From Apostichopus japonicus (taxonomy: Eukaryota; Echinodermata; Holothuroidea; Aspidochirotida; Stichopodidae), in contig NC_092580.1 in the NCBI RefSeq assembly GCF_037975245.1, positions 34,131,001 to 34,195,000 of the forward strand: a stretch of DNA of 64,000 nucleotides, read 5' to 3'. Position numbers and translations under genes: made by a program. A model generated the notes under the pieces. The model saw nothing but the letters and a program-made list of their open reading frames with translations, ran no database searches and was not told the DNA's origin. Each line of letters begins with the position of its first letter. Position 1 is the stretch's first letter. Below, piece after piece: positions 27,178 through 37,720 of this stretch.

Positions 27178-27939
27178 GTTAGTTTGAGTGAATTTCTTAC
27201 AATGAAAAGTTGTGAAGGCAATTGTTAACCAGTTTTAGACATTCTTCTGGCTTAAAAAACTTCATTAACTGGTGTATTGTATGATATGTGGCTAACACTT
27301 GCAACTGCATTTATTGTCAATGTTTAAAGCCTAATTTATTTGATGGGAAGTTACTGAAAACTATCACGGAGAAATTATCTTATCATGCACCAGAAAATGT
27401 TTGGCTAGTTTGTAAGAAGCCAAACCCTGTGGCTGATCTGCATAGATCTTAGCAACACATGTGATGTTCTAATTCCGTGACCGCAAATCTCTTCTGATGC
27501 TCCTTTTCAAACTAAAAAAATTGATACTAAGTATCGGAAGGGTCCTTATGACATTTCAGACTGACCAAAGTTATATTTATGTTTAACTTTATTCATGAAC
27601 ACCAAAGCTGTTAACTATACTTACGCCCATGAGGTTTCATTTCTTGCAATGAAAAGTTGTGAAGACAATTGTTAACCAGTTTTAGACATTTCTATGGCTT
27701 GAAAAACATCATTTACTGGTATATTTTATGATATGTGGCTGACATTTGCAACTGCATTTATTGTCAACGTCTTTTAGAAGACATAATATAGCATTTGCGA
27801 CTATCAGTTTGTTGCAAATTTAGAGTTAAACAATGAGCAATTTTATTTCTTAGCACCTCCCAACAATTAAATATACAGTACTATCACATCTGAGTACATT
27901 TTCTAGTTAACCTTTCTTGTCTGCTTTTATAATTTAAAG

Positions 27940-28182
27940 ATGTGACTCATCCTAATGCGAGCTGTCCAAATGATATAGATACTGATGCAAGGCTGCAAGA
28001 AGGCACCACTGCAAGAGTTGATTTTGTGACATCATGTTCTGACAACATTGACATAGGCATTCAAGCTGCTTGTAATGCAACCAGCCAAAGTGAATTTCCA
28101 GTGGGTGTAACAACAGTGACTTGTTCTTGTGAAGATTTGTCTCAAAATGCTGATGAATGTTCTTTTACCGTAACAGTTAAAG
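27940..28182 (+). CDS. HYR exon 23
   Basis: It has N6, I39, N46, Q50 and A71, and is followed by a 315-bp intron. It is closest to exon 14. Confidence 0.85.
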
Positions 28183-28497
28183 GTTAGTTTGAGTGAATTT
28201 CTTACAATGAAAAGTTGTGAAGGCAATTGTTAACCAGTTTTAGACATTCTTCTGGCTTGAAAAACATCATTTACTGGTATATTTTATGATATGTGGCTGA
28301 CATTTGCAACTGCATTTATTGTCAACGTCTTTTAGACGACATAATATAGCATTTGCGACTTTCAGTTTGTTGCAAAGTTAGAGTTAAACAATGAGCAATT
28401 TTATTTCTTAGCACCTCCCAACAATTAAATATACAATACTATCACATCTGAGTACATTTTCTAGTTAACCTTTCTTGTCTGCTTTTATAATTTGAAG

Positions 28498-28740
28498 ATG
28501 TGACTCATCCTAATGCGAGCTGTCCAAATGATATAGATACTGATGCAAGGCTGCAAGAAGGCACCACTGCAAGAGTTGATTTTGTGACATCATGTTCTGA
28601 CAACATTGACACAGGCATTCAAGCTGCTTGTAATGCAACCAGCGAAAGTGAATTTCCAGTGGGTGTAACAACAGTGACTTGTTCTTGTGAAGATTTGTCT
28701 CAAAATACTGATGAATGTTCTTTTACCGTAACAGTTAAAG
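28498..28740 (+). CDS. HYR exon 24
   Basis: It has N6 and N46 and is otherwise the majority form. The 721-bp intron after it resembles the intron after exon 1, so the two array edges share an older intron type. Confidence 0.85.
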
Positions 28741-29461
28741 GTTAGTTTGAGTGAATTTCTTACATATTGCTAAGAAGTTTAAAAACAGATCATCTGATTG
28801 CTCCTGTTTAATTGAGTCATTTCTCGAAAGTTTATTTCCATTATCAACAACGAATGTTTAAAGCCTAATTTATTTGATGGGAAGTTACTGAAAACTATCA
28901 CGGAGAAATTATCTTATCATGCACCAGAAAATGTTTGGCTAGTTTGTAAGAAGCCAAACCCTGTGGCTGATCTGCATAGATCTTAGCAACACATGTGATG
29001 TTCTAATTCCGTGACCACAAATCTCTTCTTATGCTCCTTTTCAAACTAAAAAAATTGATACTAAGTATCGGAAGGGTCCTTATGACATTTCAGACTGACC
29101 AAAGTTATATTTATGTTTAACTTTATTCATGAACACCAAAGCTGTTAACTATACTTATGCCCATGAGATTTCATTCCTTGAATGAAAAGTTGTGAAGACA
29201 ATTGTTAACCAGTTTTAGACATTTTTATGGCTTGAAAAACATCATTTACTGGTATATTTTATGATATGTGGCTGACACTTTATTGTAAACGTCTTTTAGA
29301 CGACATAATATAGCATTTGTGACCATCAATTTGTTGCAAATTTAGAGTGAGACAATGATCAATTTTATTTTTTAGCACCTCTTAACAATTAAATATACAG
29401 TGCTATCACATCTGAATACATTTTTTAGTTAACCTTTCTTGTCTGCTTTTATAATTTGTAG

Positions 29462-29704
29462 ATGTTACTCATCCTACGGCGAGCTGTCCAAATGATATAG
29501 ATACTAATGCAAGGCTACAAGAAGGAACCACTGCAAGAGTTGATTTTGTGACATCATGTTCTGACAACATTGACACAGGCATTCAAGCTGATTGTAATGC
29601 AACCAGCGGAAGTGACTTTCCATTTGGTGTAACAATAGTGAATTGTTCTTGTCAAGATATTTCTCAAAATACTGACGAATGTTCTTTCAATGTCATAGTT
29701 AAAG
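29462..29704 (+). CDS. HYR exon 25 (divergent last unit)
   Basis: Acceptor TTTGTAG ends at 29461 and donor GTTAGT starts at 29705; the exon is 243 nt and phase 1-1. It keeps all six cysteines but differs from the majority at T6, N16, D44, N46, G50, D52, F55, I59, N61, Q65, I67, N77 and I79. The second half (GSDFPFGVTIV, SCQDISQNTDEC) matches the relic exon at 49525, which is probably its orthologous position in a duplicated gene. Its second codon is GTT rather than GTG. Confidence 0.85.
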
Positions 29705-30542
29705 GTTAGTTTTGAGAGACTTTCTAATATTTTAATTTTTGTTTTCTTATATGAATACTGGCTGTTAAGATAAGACTTGGTTCAATAGTTTAGTTCCATG
29801 ATAAATAATGAACACTAAAAGCCTAGTTTATTTGATGGGAAGTTACTGAACACTATCACAGATACATGCTTTTATCAATTAAGCACCAGAAATATTTTTT
29901 ACCAGAAGCTAAACGCTCTGGTAGATCCTTACAGATCTTACCAACACATGTGATGTTTTACTTCCTTGACTAAAATTGTCTTCTGACGCTCCCATGCAAT
30001 CATAATAATAATTCGAAGTTTTGGAATGGGTCTGATGGAAATGTCGGACTGACGAGCGCTATCTTAATTTTTAACTTTATGTTATGATCTAACTTAGAAA
30101 CCACGTTAATAGTTCGAATCGTTTTAACAGATGTTAAAAACAAAAAGAAAACAAAAGTAACTTGTCTGAATGAAATATTTGTTAATGCGACTAATCAAAA
30201 TTAGAATAAACCAGTATCTCTTTCTCTTACCATCTCAATTTTCTGATGAGGATTGCCACAACTTCAAATTCCATATTCTTTCAATAGTTGACCATATTTG
30301 GAATAAAACATCCAGGTATTGAAAAGAACATCCAGTATGGCTATAATTCACACTCATCTAAATTGATAGACCAGATAGTACGTATTCTTTTCTCTTTCTA
30401 GTTTATTCCTAACTTCCCTTTAACCCACATATATGACATAATAAAGTATTAATTCGCCCTTCCACCTAGAGATCAATGCAACAGATATTCATGAACTGTT
30501 CATACTAAATTGGCTATTACTGAAAATGTAAAACAAAGAAAG
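29705..30542 (+). other. Intron between HYR array and mucin-like stalk
   Basis: The donor GTTAGT is at 29705. The first 90 bp match the start of the intron after the relic exon at 49768. The acceptor is uncertain: AG ending at 30542 gives the right phase 1 but has a poor pyrimidine tract. No gene is visible inside. Confidence 0.5.
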
Positions 30543-32606
30543 AAACCCCAACTGGTTATGACAATTCTTCAACTGCTGATACTAAATCGATGACTATTAC
30601 TGAAAGCCTTACTGCTAAAGTGGCAGCCCATCAAACTACTGGTAATGACAGTTCGTCAACTGCTGATACTAAATCAGTTATTGATATTAAATTGATGATT
30701 AGTAAACATTTAAATACAGAAGTAGTAACCCCTACTGGCAACGAAAGTTCTTCAACTGCTGATACTAAGTCTATGACAACTGAAAGCCTAACTACAGAAG
30801 TGTCAGGTCATCAAACTACTGGTAATGTCAATTCTTGAAATGCTGAAAACTAAATCAATTATTGATACTAAATTGATGATTACTGGAAGTATATGTACAG
30901 AGGTGTCAGGCCATCAAACTACGGGTATTAAGAGTTCTTCAACTGCTGATACTAAATCAACTGCTGATACTAAATCAACAATTGATGCTAAATCAACAAT
31001 TGATGCTAAATTGATGATTACTGAAAGCTTAACTAAAGTGATGGCAATCCCAACAAACTGCTGGTAATGACAATTCGTCAACTTTTGACACTAAATCGAT
31101 GACTACTGAAAGCATAACTAAAGTGGTGGCAGCCCAACAAACAACTGGTAATGAAAATTCTTCAACTGCTGATACTAAATCAATTATTGCTACTAAATTG
31201 ATGATTTCTAAACATTTTAATACAGAGGCAGTAAACTCTTCTGGTAACGACAGAGTTTCAACTGTTGATACTAAATTGACGACTACTGAAAGCCTAACTA
31301 CAGAAGTGTCAGGTCATCAAACTGCTGGTAATGACAATTCTTCAACTGCTGATACTAAATCAATTATGGATACTAAATTGATGATTACTGGAAGTATAAG
31401 TACACTGGTGGCACCCCAACAAAATGCTGGTAATGACAATTCTTCAACTGCTGATACTGAATCGATGACTACTGAAAGCATAAATACATTGGTGGCAGCC
31501 AAACAAACTACTGGTAATGACAATTCTTCAACTGCTGATACTAAATTAATTATTGATACTAAATTGATGTTAATAGACATTTTATTACATAGGTAGTAAC
31601 CCCTAATGGTAACGAAAGTTCCTTAACTCTTGATACTAAGTCGATGACTACTGAAGGCCTAACTACAGAAGTGTCAGGTCATCAAACTACTGGTAATGAC
31701 AATTCTTCAACTGCTGATACTAAATCAATTATTGATACTAACTTGATGATTACTGGAAGCATAACTTCAGTGGTGGCACCCCAACAAACTGCTGGTAATG
31801 ACAACTCTTAAACTGCTGATACTGAATCTATGACTACTGAAAGCATAACTACAGAAGTGTCAGGTCATCAAACTACTGGTAATGACAATTCTTCAACTGC
31901 TGATACTAAATCAATTATTGATACTAACTTGATGATTACTGGAAGCATAACTACAGTGGTGGCAGCCCAACAAACTACTGGTAATGACAATTCTTCAACC
32001 GCTGATACTAAATCAGTTATTGATACTAAGTTGATGATTAATAAACATTTTATTACAGAGGCAGTAACCCCTACTGGTAACGAAAGTTCTTCAACTCTTG
32101 ACACGAAATCGATGACTACTGAAGGGCTAACTACAGAAGTGTCAGGTCATCAAACTACTGGTAATGCCAATTCTTCAACTGCTGATACTAAATTAATTAT
32201 TGATACTAAGTTGATGATTAATAAACATTTTATTACAGAGGCAGTAACCCCTACTGGTAACGAAAGTTCTTCAACTCTTGACACTAAATCGATGACTACT
32301 GAAGGGCTAACTACAGAAGTGTCAGGTCATCAAACTACTGGTAATGCCAATTCTTCAACTGCTGATACTAAATCAATTATTGATACTCGATTGAGGATTA
32401 CTGAACATTTTAATACAGAGGCAGTAACCCTAACTGGTAATGACAGTTCTTCAACTGCTGATACTAAATCAACTGTAGCTTCTAAAGTGATGATTACTGA
32501 TCACTTTAATACAGAGGCAGAAATCCCTACTGATAAGGACAGTTCTTCAACTGTTAAAACTAAATCAATGATTACTGAAAGCAATATTTATAACCCATTT
32601 TTTTAA
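30543..32606 (+). pseudogene. Thr/Ser-rich mucin-like repeat stalk, interrupted
   Basis: This stretch encodes repeats of 28-35 residues such as SSTADTKSIIDTKLMITGS, TTEVSGHQTTGN and NKHFITEAVTPTGNESS. They are rich in Thr, Ser and N-x-S/T sequons, as in heavily O-glycosylated stalks. Only the last part (from 31812) is open for more than 250 codons. Breaks are a TGA at 30836-30838 with a 1-nt insertion just after, a 1-nt insertion near 31046-31050, a 1-nt deletion near 31570 followed by stops, and a TAA at 31809-31811; the frame closes with TAA at 32604-32606. Sister repeats show the intact form at each break. The cause could be real decay, sequencing error or unusual splicing; I cannot tell which. 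Confidence 0.65.
32011..32370 (+). repeat. 180-bp (60-codon) near-perfect tandem duplication in the stalk
   Basis: The sequence at 32041-32220 is repeated at an offset of exactly 180 bp from 32221, with only a few mismatches (for example g/t near 32105 and 32285). The unit joins one HFITEAVTPTGN-type and one TTEVSGHQTTGN-type repeat and keeps the frame. Confidence 0.85.
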
Positions 32607-33161
32607 AAGTTACCATGTTTATTGCCATTTCAATTTTGGAGATGTACAATAATGTTTCAATTCCATTGGTCGATTAAGGTTCTGAAGATCTCAAATGTTT
32701 GTTTGATCTTTTTATTCATTTTTGACGGACGATTACGTTAGTAACATCCTCGATTAATGGTTTCTTTTAGATTTATTTTCGTTGACGTCATTCTAACTGT
32801 GCCATCGACCGCGTTATTGATGCTATTGTTTCTTATCACCAAATTTTCATTGTAACAATGCTTTGTTTATGTTTTTATTGATACTAAATCATTACTAAAA
32901 ATATTATCACAAAGGCAGCAAACGTATCAATTGTAAAGATTGTCCACGGCTTAGAGTACAACTCCTTGTGCTTGAAACCTCGTAGTTTGTTACTTACTAG
33001 CTAACTGGCATACAAGCATGGCATATATAGGTCTAGATAAGCCTGTTACTCCGCATATGAATAATTCCTGTTAAAATGATTGATATGTTCATTATCAGTT
33101 TCATCTGATCCAGACGTTTCACGATTAACAACTGTTATCATTAATTGTTATCATATCACAG
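32607..33161 (+). other. Probable intron before the transmembrane exon
   Basis: There is no open frame of note. Possible acceptors end at 33098 (TTATCAG) and 33161 (ATATCACAG); both give phase 1 into the same frame. The donor is not identified. Confidence 0.4.
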
Positions 33162-33379
33162 GAGTGCCGAAAGTAACGTTCACTACCGAAGTACCGATCC
33201 TTGCAACCATGAAACTTAAGGAGAATCAAATACCTGTTATCATCATACCTGTTTCCATCGCAATTGCATGTTTTGCTGTCTTGTCAATTCTATTGAGGTA
33301 TATCGAGGTTACTTTCCGACGTTCTGGTAGTAATGAAATCAAAGATCCTGAAAGGGCAAGGCACCTCCAGACAGCCTAA
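33162..33379 (+). CDS. Last exon: transmembrane helix and cytoplasmic tail
   Basis: The exon reads GVPKVTFTTEVPILATM and then a hydrophobic segment IPVIIIPVSIAIACFAVLSI, about 22 residues and enough for one membrane helix. A basic stop-transfer stretch (RYIEVTFRRSG) and a short tail ending RHLQTA follow, with a TAG stop at 33377-33379. Phase 1 entry fits the other exons. The topology implied is type I: CLCA, HYR and stalk outside, about 27 residues inside. The exon may instead begin at 33099 and include 21 more residues. Confidence 0.65.
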
Positions 33380-33740
33380 ATTCACATGGACCGAAGGAAA
33401 CGATGGAACTGCACTGATGGAACTGCACTGATAGATAAATCCAGTTTGTCTCTGTCTACACCTGTGACCTGTCCACCCACAATACAACAGGTCGAATCAA
33501 TTATCCAGTAATAGTGAAATTGATCTGCAATAGTACGAATATTAAAAGATATATGTCTGACTGGCTGGTTACCAGTGACGGTGGTCAGGATTTTCAAGAT
33601 TGTTAACTACATTAAAATTGAACAACGTCCGGTTGATTATCAAGGTCTCTACATAAGCATGCATTTGATGAGACCGAAAGTCGTTTCTACAAGTTGATAA
33701 GTTCGACAAAGCAATAAAACATTAAATACACTGAAATGTT
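33380..33740 (+). other. 3' untranslated region with polyadenylation signal
   Basis: A canonical AATAAA lies at 33713-33718, about 335 nt after the stop codon. The segment 33620-33740 is repeated in diverged form at 35600-35720, where AATAAA is also kept. Confidence 0.5.
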
Positions 33741-34650
33741 CAAAAAAAGAAGAATGTAAAAACATGATTCTTGATTTAGGATCTAAACATGTTTCCTTTC
33801 ATTGGCTCTGGGATTAGATGTTATATTTAACCAGAGCATTACATAAAGCGTGTTTTAATGCAGTTATTTTCGTTTTCCATATTACTGTTTTCATGCGAAA
33901 TGGCACTTATCGGTTACTATTGAATATGTCTAGCTATGAGTTTGCTCCCAAGTTCTAGTATATAACTGAAATATGCTCCCGAAACCTCTTCGCACAGTCT
34001 AGGTAATTGTGGACAAATACATCCACAAATCTTTAGTATTGTGACATCCATGTACAGTTTATTAACAAACTCCTCGATGGAAATCTAAATTAAAGAAGGA
34101 ATTAACTTTCTGTTATGCTGTTGAGAATTGGAAAATGACTTGATCGATGCACCGCTGACAGCAGAATGGTTTGTTGCAAGTAGATCGGCACTATTTCATC
34201 GGGCTAAGGTCGACAGCTCGTTATATCCGAAGAATCTCCCAACGCATGCCACACAATATAAGGTATATGACGACCGTCCACTTTTAACACTTCCTGTAAT
34301 TTATATAAACTTTTATTTTAGATTTTAACGTTATTTTTTCAAGGGTACTGAATATAGAAGTAGACAAAATCTCAAAATCTCGTAAGAAGAGTTCTATTTA
34401 AAAGTTTGTATTAGAAAGGGTGCGTTTGTGAGATATTATATCGGAAAATCCTCAATTATTTCTATGGTTGGCCAAATTCTACATGTTTTCTAAAAATTAA
34501 TTCATGACGTCAGTTAAAGAATGATTTCCAAGGCACTTCTGATTATAATTAAATAGTATAAAGTAAATGGCCTGAATAGTGCCAAATAATTATAGGTACG
34601 TTTATCGCCAAGATTAGTTTGAACTATTTAGTTATAAGACGTAAAATAGT
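33600..34650 (+). repeat. 3'-flank paralogous segment, copy 1
   Basis: Several collinear blocks match 35.6-37.7 kb: 'catgcatttgatga.accgaaagtcgtt' (33658 and 35636), 'tggcacttatcgg' (33901 and 36376), 'gaatggtttgtt.caagtagatcgg' (34163 and 37225), 'gattttaacgttattttttc' (34321 and 37378), and 'tttatcgccaagattagttt' (34602 and 37670). No gene is visible in it; 34650-34786 is also empty. Confidence 0.7.
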
Positions 34651-34802
34651 GTAAGATTTTCAAATAACCTATCGAGTCAAATTATAGTTATCGTTTTTTA
34701 ATACTACTATATAGAACAATAATGTATAACAAGTACAACCGCATGAGTATGATCGTAAAGGGCTCTAAGCGCGAGTAGTAGAAGTAGTAAATTGAGTCTC
34801 GT

Positions 34803-35020
34803 CTATCCGACACGCTCAGTGATTAACCTCCGCCACGTATCACGATCTTGCGCGAGGTTTATTGCTTCCTCGTAATTGTTAATATTAATGTCCTTAAATT
34901 GCGACTTTATTTTTCCAAGCAAGGTAGTCACGGGCCTTCCTACTGGTTTAGCAGTATGTCTCAGTGCTTCTCTTAAAGCAACCTTTGTTGGGCGAGTACG
35001 AGTACCTAATTCTGTACTAG
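34803..35020 (-). pseudogene. LINE (non-LTR retrotransposon) ORF2 C-terminal fragment
   Basis: The minus strand is open for about 70 codons to a TAG at 34803-34805. It includes KPVGRPVTTLLGKIKSQF, then NYEEAINLAQDRDTWRRLIT. The 'GRP..T.L..IK.D(Q).......A..LA.DR..WR.L' pattern is the well-known tail end of the polypeptide of many non-LTR retrotransposons (RTE and relatives). The reverse transcriptase core is absent, so this is a 5'-truncated dead copy. Confidence 0.7.
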
Positions 35021-35590
35021 AGTGTACACTAGAAATATAAAGTACAAAAGTACAAATCTATTAGTGTGAGTATAGGCAACGTTGTAAGAATAAGAGTTTG
35101 AATCCGTATTGAATAACTGTTTACTTTGCTCCATAGTAACTAGTACGTTGGCATTACGATAAAAAATCTATTAGTGTGAGTATAGGCAGTATATTAATTA
35201 GTACGTAGGCTCTTTTTGCGTTAAGTCATACCCGTTAGTGTATCTCCGCGACGAGCTTAAAAGCCTTTTTTTAAGGAAGCTGAGTTTCCACAATTCCATT
35301 AATCACACATTCTCAATAAAACATGTGTTTTTGATGTACATCGAATGAGAATATATTAGCAGAATGTTCCAATCCCTTTTTAAGCTCTGGTGTGTATGTG
35401 GGGGTGGGGTGGGGGGTTGAAGTGTAACGATGAATGCTTTCTTTACCCTCACCCCTCCCCCAGTTCTCCAGCATCGCAGTGTATTCGGAAACCCGTGGGA
35501 CCACAACTGCGTAAAATTACTCTTATACTATCAAAAATGACAGTAAAATTGTACGGTATTTAAATTATTGTTTGGGTTTCAAATACGTAA
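35021..35590. other. Intergenic, with G-rich and C-rich stretch
   Basis: The phrase 'aaatctattagtgtgagtataggca' occurs twice (35054 and 35164). At 35396-35462 a G-rich block (GGGGGTGGGGTGGGGGG) is followed about 40 bp later by a C-rich one (CCCTCACCCCTCCCCC). I see no gene. Confidence 0.5.
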
Positions 35591-37720
35591 AATATGGAAC
35601 ATCTTCCTGTTGATATTCAAAGTCACTACGTGGACATGCATTTGATGATACCGAAAGTCGTTCTTATAAGTTATAAGTTCAACAGTAATAAAACATTTCA
35701 GTATACTGAAATGTAATGAAATGTAATGAAATGTAAGAACTTTAAGTTGTTTGCAGCCCTTTCCTTCATTGGCCCGGGGATTCGATCTTGTATTTCAACA
35801 TAACATTAAATAAAGCCTGATTGTGCTAATGCAGTTATGTAGTTAATGTTGGTTCGTACAATGTGTCCCTAAATAAACTTATACAAACTAATTTTAGTAA
35901 ACCTTAGAAAATTCTAAAAAAAAAATCCCACGTTTTCACCTTCACGTCTCTGTATAAGTAAAACTAACAACGAAATATTTTTTAGATCTATTTTCATATT
36001 TTGTTTTTGTTATATTCATATACTTCTATACAAAATTTTATCACCATCGTTCGTAGAATTTTAATTACAAATGTTAATGAGATATTTCACCGTTTGTTTG
36101 TAAGTAAGATATCTGACACATATTCTTTCAATATTTTTAACGTAAAATGTATCAACTGAGGAAACTATACACGTGACTTTTAATGTAGAAAAATTGTGTC
36201 TGTGATAATTTCTAACGTCTAATTTGGCATTGTTCTTTCCTTTTGTCTTTGATTGTTTCTTTCCTGTATCTTGTTTCCATTCCTTATAAATAAATGTAAG
36301 ATAAAAGAACATATACTGCTGACTACGTAATTAATTGTGACCTATCAACAGGCTGCGTTATTACTTTCGTACGAAGTGGCACTTATCGGATACTTTTGCG
36401 AAATGAATAGTTTGTTCCGAACAGGAAGTTCTAATGTTTTAACTTAGGACGTTCCCGAACCGCTCAAGCAGTTTACGTGACTGCGTGGAAATCGATCAAT
36501 GTTGGGTTGGGTTCCAAAGTCAAACACTGAACTGAGAATGAAGACACCAGACGAGTTGTTCCAGTTAAAAAGATATATTGGTAACTGCTAACTACGATAC
36601 AATAATGAAAGATTAACGGCTACATGGCGAACGACTTTTATATTATACTCAATCTCTCCGGACCCCATCCCACATCCTGGGACCAGCAAAAGTTAGTCCT
36701 GAACTGCAACTCTTAACTTCAATCCAATTCAAACTCTAAATCTTACTGAGACTGAAGCAATTCTCTCTTCCATACACAGGAAACATCCCCAAATATAGGG
36801 AATGCTCTCTACACGCAAGTTCTTATGTTACCAGCCTGTGAATAACATTTATCCAAAAAGATAGACAAATCCTAACGATTATCAAACCACAAGGTTAAAC
36901 AAGGTAATCTTCTGCCAGCTTTAAGTGCTTTTCAGACTGTGAGATTTGACTCTGGCATCGATATTTTCAAAAGGACATGTTAAAGTGGAGTTGATCTGGA
37001 AAATCTACACAAGTAAGAATGATAAGTCCCATCACTACCGACTCTTTAATACTTAACAAACTCGACAAAAAACACAGTAAATGAATTCACAACCCCGCCC
37101 CCCCCCCCCCCCCTCCCCCACAAAAAAAATCATCGTAGCGATTTAAGGGCGTTCTACAAAATATGTATAAGCAATCATGTTGTGGTAAACAAACATACAT
37201 ACGGAATCATGTGACTTGACAGGTGAATGGTTTGTTACAAGTAGATCGGTGCCAATTCATCGGACTGAGGTCGGCAGCTCGCTATATCCGCAGACATTCA
37301 CATTATATGCAACACAATATAATGTATATGACGACCACTTTCAACACTTCCTGTAATTTCTATACAGTTTGTTTTTAGATTTTAACGTTATTTTTTCAAG
37401 GGTACTGAATATAGAAGTAGACCAATTCTCATAATAGACTTTTTGTCAGCACTAACAGTTATCTTACATGTTACGGTATTAGAAAGCTGTGTTTGTGAAA
37501 CATTTAAAGGCGTTTAGGTCTAGTCAATGAGAACATGTAACACTGCAATTGCGGAACGGGTTTAGCGAAACAAAAACAAGCATTGAGGGAAAATGCTGAT
37601 GCTAAATGAAAAAAAAAACAGTAAAAACTAATTAATGGCAATAAAAGGGCTTAATAATGTAAAAGTAACTTTATCGCCAAGATTAGTTTGAACTATTTCG
37701 TTGTAAGACTTACAATAGTG
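35591..37720 (+). repeat. 3'-flank paralogous segment, copy 2 (expanded by insertion)
   Basis: Matches copy 1 (33.6-34.65 kb) in order and orientation but is about twice as long, because unrelated DNA at about 35.85-36.36 and 36.48-37.2 kb lies between the blocks. The second insert contains a C-run at 37087-37102 and could be mobile-element sequence, but I could not classify it. No coding sequence of a second HYR gene remains here. Confidence 0.6.

Larger units (their letters stand above)
7243..27765 (+). repeat. 446-bp intronic module, 0, 1 or 2 copies per intron
   Basis: The module opens at 'aatgtttaaagcctaattta' and closes at 'gcaactgcatttattgtc'. Module starts that I located are 7243, 8247, 9251, 10255, 10701, 11704, 12149, 14376, 15380, 15826, 16830, 17834, 19955, 20402, 21406, 22410, 23414, 23861, 24865, 25869, 26315 and 27319. 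Paired copies are 445-447 bp apart. The ladder explains intron lengths of 315, 761 and about 1,207 bp. The 732-bp and 1,009-bp introns have a different arrangement. Confidence 0.85.
4103..29704 (+). repeat. Tandem HYR exon array (25 exon-intron units)
   Basis: Twenty-five exons of exactly 243 nt start at 4103, 5078, 6053, 6611, 7863, 8867, 9871, 11320, 12769, 13744, 14996, 16446, 17450, 18455, 19013, 19571, 21022, 22026, 23030, 24481, 25485, 26935, 27940, 28498 and 29462. Spacings are 975, 975, 558, 1252, 1004, 1004, 1449, 1449, 975, 1252, 1450, 1004, 1005, 558, 558, 1451, 1004, 1004, 1451, 1004, 1450, 1005, 558 and 964 bp. Introns are repeated as faithfully as exons. Every exon has AAAG|GTTAGT at its 3' end and AG|ATGT at its 5' end, so all junctions are phase 1 and every exon can be lost or gained without a frameshift. 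Confidence 0.95.

Noticed and set aside
5170-28226. Repeated minus-strand open frames of 60-64 codons across the HYR exons
   Set aside because: They are the antisense of the same repeated exon and its intron start, recur only because the unit recurs, and show no domain or start context.
4103-29704. Regular repeats with spacers, superficially CRISPR-like
   Set aside because: The repeated parts are 243-nt coding exons with GT-AG introns, the spacers are also repeats, and the genome is eukaryotic.
4103-29704. HYR exons as separate small genes of 81 codons
   Set aside because: Each frame begins at GTG, not ATG, and ends at the TAG within the donor GGTTAG. They are internal exons.
36061-36312. 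Minus-strand 83-codon frame rich in Lys and Thr
   Set aside because: AT-rich sequence, no recognised domain, and it overlaps the diverged 3'-flank repeat region.
36480-37060. Possible solo LTR
   Set aside because: The sequence has a repeat-like look but I could find no TG...CA ends, target duplication or second copy in the window.
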